NCBI RefSeq assembly: GCF_000429505.1
Contig: NZ_AUBZ01000034.1
Span: forward strand, 1 to 57,366
Reading direction: 5' to 3'
Length of the DNA stretch: 57,366 nt
Origin: Aliagarivorans taiwanensis DSM 22990
Lineage (GTDB): Bacteria; Pseudomonadota; Gammaproteobacteria; Enterobacterales; Celerinatantimonadaceae
The position numbers were made by a program, and so were the translations under genes. Positions 17,242 through 25,387 of the stretch are shown here, piece by piece. Positions within the stretch are counted from its first letter, which is position 1. Every line of letters begins with the position of its first letter. The notes under the pieces were generated by a model that was given only the letters and a program-made list of their open reading frames with translations, was not told the origin of the DNA and did not search any database.

Positions 17242-17534
17242 CAATAAGCAGCATTGACTTTAACAATGAGACACAGGCAGTAGAACAATTCATCGACGAG
17301 TATGCCGATAAAACGTTCGAGGTTATTGGCAAACAAGCGGTGATTTTGAGCGAGCAGGCGGAGTGTAACTCGCGCCTAGATACCGGTGATTTCGAGAAGG
17401 AGTTGTTAGGTATGCTTGACCGCTTTATCAAAGGTGAGGTTAGCGTAAAAAGCGTCTTTGATATTTGCGAAGGTTCGGCATCGTTAAATGTGGAACTCCA
17501 AGGTGAGCCGGGCTTTCTGCTTGTGGTTTGGTGA
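17223..17534 (+). CDS. Unknown 103-aa protein
   Basis: Not recognised. Soluble, slightly acidic, with no clear motif. A GGAGGG site lies within the end of the upstream gene, and the 19-bp overlap indicates translational coupling. The next gene is an N6-type DNA methyltransferase 54 bp downstream, presumably in the same operon. Confidence 0.6.
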   Translation: MRVATITISSIDFNNETQAVEQFIDEYADKTFEVIGKQAVILSEQAECNSRLDTGDFEKELLGMLDRFIKGEVSVKSVFDICEGSASLNVELQGEPGFLLVVW

Positions 17535-17588
17535 TGGCTGCGCAGCGTCGGCGAATCGTTCGCTGTTACTGGTGAGAGAGGAGGGTTT

Positions 17589-18764
17589 ATGGGGCAAATA
17601 ATGGAACGAGTGGAAGGCTTCGACTCGCGAGTCGTCGACTGTTTGGCGGCCAGTTATAGTCATTCTGAGTGGGAACTATTGGACGCCATGGCGCGCTGGG
17701 CAGAAACGGCGGAATTGCCAGACGATGAGGCGTTAGCGTCACTGATTGAAGAGGCTGGAACGATGGCGCTGAATGAGATGCCATTGGGGGCCGATATCTT
17801 AGGCGCGCACTCCAATGCCAGTAATAAGCGTTGGCGCTCGATGAATGGTGAGTTTTTCACGCCCGGCAATGTGTGTGACGCCATTGGTGAGGTGTCAGCA
17901 TCTCACTTATTGGCCTTGCATCAGGAATCACCAGATGCTCGGCTGCTGGTGGTTGAGCCGGCGGCAGGTTCGGGGGCGTTATTGCTTGGCTTGATTCGAG
18001 CGATAATGGCATTGCCTGAGCGAGATTCGTTGCTTCGCGCCTTGGATATTGTGGCGGCGGACATTAGCCAGACCAATATGATGCGGCTGTCAGTGAATCT
18101 CAACCTGTTGCAGCGTCGTTTGGGGTTTGAACTGGCCATCACCACATTGTGCGGCGATGCCTTTGAGGTCTTGCAGCCTTATCAAGGTCAGGCAGCGCTG
18201 GTGATTGGAAACCCGCCCTTCATCAAATTGCCCGCCGAGGGCATGCTTGCTGCTAACTGGTCGCTGCCTTGTTTGTATCGTCGCCCACTTGAATTCGCGC
18301 AGTCTCAAGGCTTGTTACGTGAGAGTGCTGGCAACCCTGATACTACTCACCCTGTAGTCAAGGGAAGCGTAAAGGCGGCGGTGGCCTTTGTGGAAATGGC
18401 CGTCGCGCTGCTAAAGCCGAAGGGAATGATCCAAATGGTGGTTGACGATGGGATCTTGGCCAACGCAAAAGAGCGGCCTTTTCGAGAAGTCTTGCTAAAC
18501 GGTTACTGCTCACTGACTAACGTGATCGCCCTGCCTGGGGAGACATTCGCTCACAGTGGCACCAAGGTTTTATGCTCAATACTGGGTCTGCGTGGCCGCG
18601 CCTATCCTCCATCTGGGTCGGTGTTAATGGCAGTGACGGACACCATTGGCTGGGACAGTCGGCTAAGGCCAACTCGTGATCAGTTAAATCAGGATGTCTT
18701 GCCTGAATGGATGGATTATTTGGCTGGTGATGTTGGCTCGTGCTCAGTGAAGAGCGCTGCGTGA
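17589..18764 (+). CDS. N6-adenine-type DNA methyltransferase
   Basis: The 391-aa protein has the HsdM/N6-MTase pattern: NGEFFTPGNVCDAIGEV (about residues 84-102), motif I VVEPAAGSGALLLG (about 121), VVAADIS, the catalytic NPPF motif (about residue 209) and KPKGMIQMVVDDGILAN. It should methylate adenine N6 in DNA. It is compact compared with type I HsdM and has no adjacent specificity or restriction subunit. It has a strong GAGGAGGG site, is the third gene behind promoter motif A, and its stop overlaps a GTG start. Confidence 0.85.
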   Translation: MGQIMERVEGFDSRVVDCLAASYSHSEWELLDAMARWAETAELPDDEALASLIEEAGTMALNEMPLGADILGAHSNASNKRWRSMNGEFFTPGNVCDAIGEVSASHLLALHQESPDARLLVVEPAAGSGALLLGLIRAIMALPERDSLLRALDIVAADISQTNMMRLSVNLNLLQRRLGFELAITTLCGDAFEVLQPYQGQAALVIGNPPFIKLPAEGMLAANWSLPCLYRRPLEFAQSQGLLRESAGNPDTTHPVVKGSVKAAVAFVEMAVALLKPKGMIQMVVDDGILANAKERPFREVLLNGYCSLTNVIALPGETFAHSGTKVLCSILGLRGRAYPPSGSVLMAVTDTIGWDSRLRPTRDQLNQDVLPEWMDYLAGDVGSCSVKSAA

Positions 18765-18943
18765 GTGGGGAGCGGCGTGTTGCTGACGCCGACGAGATCT
18801 TTTGTGGAGGCGCCATCACCGCGTGTCGCTCTCACATTATTTTTGACGCAATCGAGGTGTATTTGCCCGACGGCGAGCGCTTATGGATGCTCGAATCGAC
18901 CATGCAAGTGACGGTGTGGCCAAGTAATGCAGCCTCTGCCTAA
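18761..18943 (+). CDS. Unknown 60-aa protein coupled to the methyltransferase
   Basis: The start is GTG 18761 inside a GTGA overlap with the methyltransferase stop, a typical coupled arrangement; the longer frame from 18740 has no better site. The product is not recognised: a small, beta-looking protein with a WMLEST segment. The overlap suggests coordinated synthesis with the methyltransferase. Confidence 0.55.
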   Translation: MSGERRVADADEIFCGGAITACRSHIIFDAIEVYLPDGERLWMLESTMQVTVWPSNAASA

Positions 18944-18972
18944 CTCTTTTCAATGGATAAAGGAGATAATTT

Positions 18973-19470
18973 ATGAAATTCCCACCGAGTGACTTGTGTA
19001 AGGCGTTGCATGTTAACCTCTGTCATCTCAATGAGCTTCGTAGCGGGGGTGATGGTTTTTGGGGGAGTAATTTGGATATTGCGCTGGGAAGTGTGGTGGT
19101 CGATCTGACCAATAAAGCGGTTGGTTTTGATATCACCGTTGATAGAGATTGGACGGCCTACTGCAACAAGGCTACCGCGATTGAGATCGCTGAGTATGGC
19201 GCTATGCGGGTGTTGCAGCTGCTCAAGCCGTCACTGGGCGCGGCGCATCAAGAGCCTGTCTACTTAGTTGTTCCCGAAAACCCCGATTACCATGATGATC
19301 TGCTCTTCACGCTGCAAAACAGCGAGCCGCAAATTTGGTTCCATAGTCAGTCGTTTGTTGAAAACGCTGGCTGGAGCGCCCAAGAGCTGTCAATCATCGC
19401 AGCTCTGGAAGTGAATCAGCGAGTCGTGGCGTTTGGCGACTTTTGCCACACGATTTATCGCATCCTGTAA
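18973..19470 (+). CDS. Unknown 165-aa protein
   Basis: Not recognised. A strong AAAGGAGATAA site precedes the ATG. Mixed alpha/beta composition, no membrane segment. It is the last gene of the operon that starts at promoter motif A (copy 1) and is followed by a hairpin. Confidence 0.6.
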   Translation: MKFPPSDLCKALHVNLCHLNELRSGGDGFWGSNLDIALGSVVVDLTNKAVGFDITVDRDWTAYCNKATAIEIAEYGAMRVLQLLKPSLGAAHQEPVYLVVPENPDYHDDLLFTLQNSEPQIWFHSQSFVENAGWSAQELSIIAALEVNQRVVAFGDFCHTIYRIL

Positions 19471-19478
19471 CGTCTACT

Positions 19479-19495
19479 GGGCCATTGGATGGCCC
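19479..19495 (+). terminator. Hairpin after the methyltransferase operon
   Basis: GGGCCAT / ATGGCCC with a TGG loop, 9 bp after the stop codon. No T run follows (TTCGAACC), so it is a weak intrinsic terminator or a processing site. Confidence 0.45.
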
Positions 19496-19547
19496 TTCGA
19501 ACCATGCTATTGTGCTTACTGCCAATGCGACATGATTGCGCTAGAGG

Positions 19548-19634
19548 TTGTCCCGCAAAGGCGGGAATTGACGAGTCTCTAATGATGGTCGATATATGTC
19601 GGTTGAGCGTGTCCCGCATAAGCGGGGATTGTCG
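19548..19634. repeat. Pair of CRISPR-like hairpin repeats, 61 bp apart
   Basis: TTGTCCCGCAAAGGCGGGAA (from 19548) and GTGTCCCGCATAAGCGGGGA (from 19609) share TGTCCCGC-N-GCGGG-AATTG/GATTG with a period of exactly 61 bp. The second resembles a type I-E CRISPR repeat (hairpin CCCGC/GCGGG and GCATAAGCGGGGAT), and 61 bp is the usual I-E period. No cas gene is in the window and only two units exist, so this could be a degenerate mini-array or simply two hairpins in a convergent gene gap. Confidence 0.35.
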
Positions 19635-19702
19635 GCACTGAGTACCACATTGCCCTTATATCCGTAGCTTGCCTAGCTATGTGATCACCCCTAGAGTAAC
19701 AC

Positions 19703-19719
19703 AGGGCGCATAGCGCCCT
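19703..19719 (-). terminator. Hairpin after the minus-strand operon
   Basis: AGGGCGC / GCGCCCT with an ATA loop, extended by outer AGTAAC / GTTACT arms that reach the stop of the convergent gene. Probable terminator without a strong T tract. Confidence 0.45.
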
Positions 19720-19724
19720 TGGGG

Positions 19725-20300
19725 TTACTGTTCGCTCTGACTGAGATACTTCGAGTAGATAGCCTGCTTGGCTTTCCATGTAATGCGCGCCTGAACAACT
19801 TCGCGCAGTACGCCGACACACTTGATCCCTTTGCTGGTGGTTGGATCTATGAGGTAGTAGCGATTATCGCTGGGGTTTTTCTCGAACATCACATAGCCCA
19901 GCTGGTAATAGGCGTCGATAAACGCCGCGCAATCGACTCGCTGGCCATCGTTAGGATCTGGAAACTGATACTTGTCATCTGCCTGTTCGCAGAGCGCTTT
20001 ATATCGCTCATGGCTTGTCTTGGCGTCGACGCCTGCGTGGTACTGATCCACGCTAATGCCGCAATGCTCACAGGCGTAACGCAAATTAGCAGCCTGGTTA
20101 TCCATAAAGGGTTGCCCGACGGCAGCGGCAAACGCCTTTTTGCAGTTAATGTTCCAGCCGCGTCCGTGGGCCACCAGCTCCAGCAGCGTATCAAGTTGCT
20201 TATGATTAATGGCGTTTGCCAGCAAGCTCAACGTTTTCGATAGGGTCTGTTGTGCTAAGTCAATGCCAGCTGCGCTGGCTAAAGATTGGGCTGAGTGCAT
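19725..20300 (-). CDS. Unknown 191-aa protein
   Basis: Not recognised. A CEHCG motif sits near residue 80 (CEHCGISVDQYH), a possible but incomplete metal site. The C-terminal part (YYLIDPTTSKGIKCVGVL) looks like a small beta domain. A GAGGAAC site precedes the ATG. It lies 3 bp after the upstream minus-strand gene, so the two are coupled. Confidence 0.6.
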   Translation of the reverse strand: MHSAQSLASAAGIDLAQQTLSKTLSLLANAINHKQLDTLLELVAHGRGWNINCKKAFAAAVGQPFMDNQAANLRYACEHCGISVDQYHAGVDAKTSHERYKALCEQADDKYQFPDPNDGQRVDCAAFIDAYYQLGYVMFEKNPSDNRYYLIDPTTSKGIKCVGVLREVVQARITWKAKQAIYSKYLSQSEQ

Positions 20301-20303
20301 AGT

Positions 20304-20819
20304 CTAGTGTTCCTCTTTGGTGGTTTGGTCGCTGATAGGGGCGGCGTTGACGGGTAGCCATACCATGACGTAGGCGCTATCACCTTCTTCTGCCCCGCTG
20401 ACAAGGGTTTCGGCGTCGATTTCTACCTGCTCGCTCTTGACCAGCTGGTGCGCGAACGCCGCTTTTACAAAGCGATCCTGCTCTGGCTCGTAAAGCGCGT
20501 TGAGACAATCCAGCAATTCTAGGCCTTGGCTTTTAAGTGCTTTCAGTTGCGCTAATCGATGTGCTTGTGGGTCAACGTTGACGCTGGGTAATTGCTCACG
20601 CGCCCATTGAGGGTTTCGCAAGTTCATCGTGAGATCATTTACCGCGTTGTCGTCCAGTTGGGCGCGTATTGCTGAGATTGCGGCTTGGGTCTGCTCTGTC
20701 GAAAGCAGGGGAGTGATGATGCTGAGTAGCGCTCGGGCGATAGGGGCTTCATCGCGCACAGCGCAGACATTGCCGATTAACTTCGAGCACAACTCGTTTA
20801 AAGAGTGAGTATCAGACAT
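20304..20819 (-). CDS. Unknown 171-aa protein
   Basis: Not recognised. Helical. The segment LKALKSQGLELLDCLNAL resembles LEDLKRQGLTLDECLIAF in the small protein encoded at 28899-29165, hinting at a shared plasmid family. It is divergent from the ligase gene, on the other side of promoter motif A. Confidence 0.6.
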   Translation of the reverse strand: MSDTHSLNELCSKLIGNVCAVRDEAPIARALLSIITPLLSTEQTQAAISAIRAQLDDNAVNDLTMNLRNPQWAREQLPSVNVDPQAHRLAQLKALKSQGLELLDCLNALYEPEQDRFVKAAFAHQLVKSEQVEIDAETLVSGAEEGDSAYVMVWLPVNAAPISDQTTKEEH

Positions 20820-20851
20820 AGTCGTTTCCTTCTTCGGCTAAAATTTGGTAG

Positions 20852-20881
20852 TTGACAATGGCATAATATGCCATTTATAGT
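20852..20881 (+). promoter_or_regulatory. Promoter motif A, copy 2 (DNA ligase operon)
   Basis: TTGACA (20852-20857), palindrome ATGGCATAATATGCCAT (20858-20874), -10 TATAGT (20876-20881). It is identical through the operator to the copy at 16928, and the downstream TTTGGGCAAGGTT is also kept, so the ligase and methyltransferase operons are probably repressed by the same protein. Confidence 0.75.
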
Positions 20882-20921
20882 ATTTGGGCAAGGTTGATTT
20901 TGACTCTATAAGGAAGCTTAC

Positions 20922-22766
20922 ATGCAGCACGTCGAAACCTTAGTTACACAAATTAAAGACGCGAATCAGGCCTACCGTTTTGGTAATGCCACCATCAGTG
21001 ATGCCGAGTACGATAGCCTTGTGGCACAACTCGCCAGCGCAGCCCCTGAGCATCCATTACTACAGGAAGTTGATCCGGCGGTTGCGCCTGAGGCCCTTGC
21101 CAGCAAGGGTCGCATTACTCACCCCGTTCCCATGCTCAGTACTGATAAGGCCTACACCTTGGAAGATATTGGTAAGTGGGTTGCCAAGGTAGAAAAAGCG
21201 GCTACCGCGTTGGGGATTGCTGCTTGTGATATTCAATACGATGTGACGCCAAAACTTGACGGTTGTGCGGCCCGATTTGACGGTGTTCGCCTGATCACCC
21301 GTGGTAACGGCGTGCAGGGTTATGACATTAGCCATCTAAAGGATGCGGTCAATTCACCACTATCTTGCGTGGGGGAGTTGGTGATCGCCAAGTCGTACTT
21401 TGCTGAGCATCTTTCTGCTAAGTATGAGAATGAGCGAAGCTTTGTATCCGGCGCCCTAGGCCGTGTTGAGCTGACCGATGATGTTCGAGACGCCTTAGAT
21501 GCAGGCGCGCTGGAGTTTGCTGACTTCGGTCAGCTTGTTTACCGCGCTGTGATGTCCGGTGAGACGCTGCTAGAGGTCATCGATGGGCTGCGAGCTGAGC
21601 TGCCTGCACAGGTGGATTGCTTGACCGATGGTTTGGTGATTGATGTGGTGACTCCTGCACTGCGAGAGGCCTTAGGTGGCAATGGTAAGTTCTGGCACTA
21701 CCAGCTGGCAGTCAAAAGCAAGGGAGAGGTAGCGCATACCACGGTGACGGACGTGGCGTGGCAGGTGGGACGAACTGGCAAAATCACTCCAGTCATTCAG
21801 GTTGAGCCAGTACGCCTGTCTGGCGCGACGATCAGCAAATGCACTGGCCACAACGTTCAGCAGGTGCTGAACAATGGCATTGGTAAGGGGGCGCGTATTG
21901 AAATCATCCGCAGTGGTGAGGTGATCCCTAAGTTTGAGCGCACCTTGGTGCGTGCCCAAGAGCCTGCTTCGCTGGAGCGATGCCCCAGTTGTGGAGAGCT
22001 GACGGTAAGTGTTCGGGGCGTTGATTATGTGTGTGATAACCACCAGCTCTGCCCTGCGCAACTGTCTAGCCGTATTGAGCACTTTGCTAAGCAGTTGGAG
22101 ATCAACGGGGTTGGTCCGAAAGTGGCGGACGCTCTCACGGAGGTATTCAAAGTGCCTTCTCACTTGCTGATGGCCAGTGCTGTCAACTTGTCAATGGCTG
22201 GCTTAAGTGCCGGTGTTGCCAAGAATCTACTGGCGGAAATCCGCCGCGTCAGCGGTGAGCCGGTTGCGGATTATCGTGTGGTTGCAGCCCTTGGTATTCC
22301 CCGTTTTGGCAAGGGAGCGGCCAAAAAAGTACTACGTGTGCATGATATTGCTGACTTACCGTATTTGTCGGCAGCGGATGTTGCGGCAATCGATGGTTTT
22401 GGGCCTGAGTCGGCGCGGAGTATCGCCAACGAGTTGTCCGTCTATCGCAAAGCTGAGTTGGAGCTGACGCTGTCTAACCTTTTTAATGTGGTGCCGAGCA
22501 AGCCTGCTGAGGGAGAGGCGGAGCCTAGTGAGCAGCCGTTAGCTGGATTAGTGCTGACCTTTACGGGGGCAATGAGCTGTTCGCGTGGCGAAATGGAAGC
22601 GCAGGCTGAGGCCTTGGGTGCCAAAGTGGCTGGAGTGAGCAAGAACAGCTCCTTTTTGATTGTCGGCGAGCGAGTCGGCAAAGCGAAAACCGACAAGGCG
22701 GCGAAGCTGGGGGTGGCGGTGCTCACTGAGGCGGAATATCGCCAGCGCTTTGCTATCGACGGCTAA
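20922..22766 (+). CDS. ligA: NAD-dependent DNA ligase
   Basis: The 614-aa protein follows the LigA plan: an N-terminal NAD-binding domain (AYRFGNATISDAEYDSL, HPVPMLS), the adenylation motif KLDG with Lys at about residue 111, an OB-fold region (GRTGKITPV), a four-cysteine zinc finger (CPSC...C...C, residues 354-378), helix-hairpin-helix repeats (about 380-500) and a C-terminal BRCT domain (about 530-610). It seals nicks using NAD+. It is somewhat shorter than chromosomal LigA (about 670 aa). A plasmid copy is unusual and suggests self-sufficiency in replication or repair. AGGAAG site; first gene behind promoter motif A copy 2. Confidence 0.92.
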   Translation: MQHVETLVTQIKDANQAYRFGNATISDAEYDSLVAQLASAAPEHPLLQEVDPAVAPEALASKGRITHPVPMLSTDKAYTLEDIGKWVAKVEKAATALGIAACDIQYDVTPKLDGCAARFDGVRLITRGNGVQGYDISHLKDAVNSPLSCVGELVIAKSYFAEHLSAKYENERSFVSGALGRVELTDDVRDALDAGALEFADFGQLVYRAVMSGETLLEVIDGLRAELPAQVDCLTDGLVIDVVTPALREALGGNGKFWHYQLAVKSKGEVAHTTVTDVAWQVGRTGKITPVIQVEPVRLSGATISKCTGHNVQQVLNNGIGKGARIEIIRSGEVIPKFERTLVRAQEPASLERCPSCGELTVSVRGVDYVCDNHQLCPAQLSSRIEHFAKQLEINGVGPKVADALTEVFKVPSHLLMASAVNLSMAGLSAGVAKNLLAEIRRVSGEPVADYRVVAALGIPRFGKGAAKKVLRVHDIADLPYLSAADVAAIDGFGPESARSIANELSVYRKAELELTLSNLFNVVPSKPAEGEAEPSEQPLAGLVLTFTGAMSCSRGEMEAQAEALGAKVAGVSKNSSFLIVGERVGKAKTDKAAKLGVAVLTEAEYRQRFAIDG

Positions 22767-22776
22767 TAGCCAATCA

Positions 22777-22801
22777 AGCGCTACCGCTGAGGTGGCGCTT
22801 T
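22777..22801 (+). terminator. Terminator-like hairpin after ligA
   Basis: AGCGCTACC / GGTGGCGCT (one G-T pair) with a 5-nt loop, followed by TTTCC. It may attenuate transcription into the next two genes rather than stop it fully. Confidence 0.5.
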
Positions 22802-22836
22802 CCATTTCACGTCAACAGTAGTTAGCCGGAGGCGTT

Positions 22837-23136
22837 ATGCCCTCATTCACACGCACCTATGTCCATCAATATGGCAGCTGGTGGTCTTTCAGCCGCTCGC
22901 AGTGGCGAGCATTTGTTGAGCGCATTATTGCGTCCGGTCATCACAACTATGTGGGGTTTGATTTGCCCACTGAGCGCGAATTGTCACGCCGTCCTCGGCA
23001 GATGGTTAGCTGGGACGGTGATGGGCGTTTCATCTCTACGCGATGCTGCGATCAGGTGGTCGCGCCTGTTGACTGGGAATATGCAGACTGGCAACGCCAG
23101 CTTGAAGAACTAAACACTGGAGAAGCACTGTTATGA
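22837..23136 (+). CDS. Unknown 99-aa protein coupled to the downstream methyltransferase
   Basis: Not recognised. Rich in W, Y and R; no membrane segment. It has a strong GGAGG site. Its stop overlaps the following ATG (ATGA), so it is translationally coupled to the DUF4942-like methyltransferase and may be an accessory or specificity factor. Confidence 0.6.
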   Translation: MPSFTRTYVHQYGSWWSFSRSQWRAFVERIIASGHHNYVGFDLPTERELSRRPRQMVSWDGDGRFISTRCCDQVVAPVDWEYADWQRQLEELNTGEALL

Positions 23137-24878
23137 CACAATCCACCCACGCGCTGGTGAGCAAGCTAAAACAGCAGGGGCAAGACTTTGAGTTCTACCC
23201 GACGACCTCCGCTCAAATAGCGGTGATAGAAGATGATATCCGCGCGCTGGTGGCGGATTATGACATTGGTCCCAATAAGGATGCCGCTATTCGCCTGCTG
23301 GATGTCGGCGCTGGAGATGGTCGGGTGCTCAAGGCGTTGTCGCCGATACTGGAGAGCGGTGGCCGGTCGGTGGCACAATTTGCCATTGAGAAAGCCTCAG
23401 TGCATATCCGCAGTTACCGCGGCCAAGGTATTACGCTGCTGGGGACGGATCTTCACGAGACCAACTTGATCTCGAAAAACAGTGATGTAGCGTTTACCAA
23501 TCCGCCATACAGTGAGTTTGTGCCGTGGATGGTTCGGATGATTGGCGAGCTCAGCTTTGCGGTGCTCTACGCCGTGATACCGACTCGATGGGCTGATGAT
23601 GAGCATATTCAAGAGGCCATCAGTGCGCGAGGCAGTTTGACAGCAACGGTGTTAGCGAGCTCGGATTTTGTTGACGCGGAGAGGCAGGCGCGTGCGAAAG
23701 TGGATGTCGTCCGCTTTGCCTTTAACGACTTCGCTGAGGATGCGGAGCGTATTGCGCTGTGGAGTGAGCGGCGCAGTAACTACCGTTACCGACCTACGTT
23801 AGGCGCTAACATGACGTGCCCATTTCAATGCTTTATTCTGCGCGAATTAGGGCTTAAGCAGACCTACAGCGAGACGTTAGGTAAGTTTCGCGAGTACCAA
23901 GAGCTTGAGCGGGTGCGAGCGGAACTCAAAGAGCCAGGCACAGAGGGATACGAGCTGGTTAAATCAGAAGGGATACTGACGGCGCTGCTGGCTAACTATG
24001 AGGCGCGCTTGCAGCACTTTTTGACTCAGTACAAGGCTATCGGTGGCCTCGATGCGAGTTTGTTGCAGGAGATGGGTGTAGAACATAACGCCATCAAAGA
24101 GGGCTTGCAAGCCAAGTTATATGGGCTTCGAAATGTGTACTGGGGGCTACTGTTCGAAAAGCTGGATGTATTGACATCCAAACTGATCAGTTCGCATAGC
24201 AGTAAGTTGCTCGATACCTTAAAAGCTAACCAGCTGGACTTTACTCGACTGAATGCCCTGTACATCATCGAGTACGCGGTCGGCATGGCTAACGAGCTTG
24301 TAGAGGAGTCGCTGGTGAAGGTCTACCGTGATTTAACCTCTGAGGAGTCCATTCATCGTTATTACGTCAGCAATCAGCATGTGTATAGTGATGATTGGCG
24401 ACATACCAAGACGAAAGATCTGGCGCGTTACCTGTTAGATTACCGGTTTATCCACAGCGGTACCTCCGATACCTTTGAGAACGGCCTTGGCGGTTCATCT
24501 AAGAGCTTCTGTAACAACCTGAAGGTGATGTTTGGATTGCTGGGTTACAGTGGGGTGGAATTGGATACGCCCTTTGAAGAGATCGCTTCCGGCCAAGCCT
24601 TTCATATTACCGGTAGAACGCCAACCGGCGGGCATGTCACCTTGTGTCAGCTGCGGATCTATATGAAGGGAACGCGTCATATCAAGTTTGATCAGGAAGC
24701 CATGCTCAGACTTAATGTGACAGCATCTCGACTGTTGGGGTGGGTGCGCAATAAAGAAGAGTTTCAAGAGCAGGCGGCTTGGCCAACGGCAATAACCCCA
24801 GATGTTTGGGCGTTGAGTGATGATATGAAGCTGTTACCCCAACAAATGCTGGCGCTGGCGGATAAGCGCGCGGCGTAA
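23133..24878 (+). CDS. N6-type DNA methyltransferase with a DUF4942-like C-terminal domain
   Basis: The 581-aa protein has a Rossmann methyltransferase domain with motif I LLDVGAGDGRVLKAL (about residues 52-66) and the catalytic TNPPYSEF (about residue 122). The C-terminal ~250 residues, including RIYMKGTRHIKFDQEA near residue 510, resemble DUF4942, which is fused to methyltransferases in plasmids and phages. Likely substrate: adenine in DNA. It starts with an ATGA overlap on the previous gene. No restriction partner is visible. Confidence 0.75.
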   Translation: MTQSTHALVSKLKQQGQDFEFYPTTSAQIAVIEDDIRALVADYDIGPNKDAAIRLLDVGAGDGRVLKALSPILESGGRSVAQFAIEKASVHIRSYRGQGITLLGTDLHETNLISKNSDVAFTNPPYSEFVPWMVRMIGELSFAVLYAVIPTRWADDEHIQEAISARGSLTATVLASSDFVDAERQARAKVDVVRFAFNDFAEDAERIALWSERRSNYRYRPTLGANMTCPFQCFILRELGLKQTYSETLGKFREYQELERVRAELKEPGTEGYELVKSEGILTALLANYEARLQHFLTQYKAIGGLDASLLQEMGVEHNAIKEGLQAKLYGLRNVYWGLLFEKLDVLTSKLISSHSSKLLDTLKANQLDFTRLNALYIIEYAVGMANELVEESLVKVYRDLTSEESIHRYYVSNQHVYSDDWRHTKTKDLARYLLDYRFIHSGTSDTFENGLGGSSKSFCNNLKVMFGLLGYSGVELDTPFEEIASGQAFHITGRTPTGGHVTLCQLRIYMKGTRHIKFDQEAMLRLNVTASRLLGWVRNKEEFQEQAAWPTAITPDVWALSDDMKLLPQQMLALADKRAA

Positions 24879-24969
24879 TCAGGTACCGTGTCTTGTGCTA
24901 ACTAGGTGACGGGACACGGGAATTTTGGCATAGTGCGGCTCGCTGCATTGGAAATAGAAAGAGGTCATT

Positions 24970-25290
24970 GTGCTAGCCTTTGAAGATTATACTTTTGAAG
25001 AGTACCGCGAACTGATTGAGCGTTGGACGAAAATGGTTAATAAGCGTGGGGTGACGCTTTCGGGGGGGCAGCCTGTGCCGGTTACCTTCTGGAAAACCTT
25101 TTTGGGACTAACCCGTAAGCAGCATCAGGATATGTTTAACGGCACGTTTAAGAATAAAACGGGCTGTGTGCCGAAGTATATTGGCCGAACCCTTGAACTT
25201 GCTGAGCTGCTAAACAAGGTATCTCCCGATGATTTTGACCGCCAGGTCCGGTGGCAGATCCCGAAGTTTGAGGCCGACAAGACTTCTTAA
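24970..25290 (+). CDS. Unknown 106-aa protein, GTG start
   Basis: Not recognised. Basic, helical, with two short clusters (TFWKTFLGLTRKQHQ and GRTLELAELLNKV) that could be a small helical DNA-binding fold, but no family fits. The GTG at 24970 has an AAAGAGG site. It may be the last gene of the ligA operon, though a hairpin-like CCGTGTC/GACACGG lies in between (24886-24917). Confidence 0.5.
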   Translation: MLAFEDYTFEEYRELIERWTKMVNKRGVTLSGGQPVPVTFWKTFLGLTRKQHQDMFNGTFKNKTGCVPKYIGRTLELAELLNKVSPDDFDRQVRWQIPKFEADKTS

Positions 25291-25387
25291 TCCCTCTCTC
25301 ATTCGCCCGCGGGAGGGGGTACCTGTCTCCCGGGTACCGCATCCATCCCGCTATCATCGTTCTCAGCGCCACGAATGTGGTATCCAA

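Noticed and set aside
18740-18760. Upstream start for the small gene after the methyltransferase
   Set aside because: GTG 18761 in a GTGA overlap with the preceding stop is the better coupled start.
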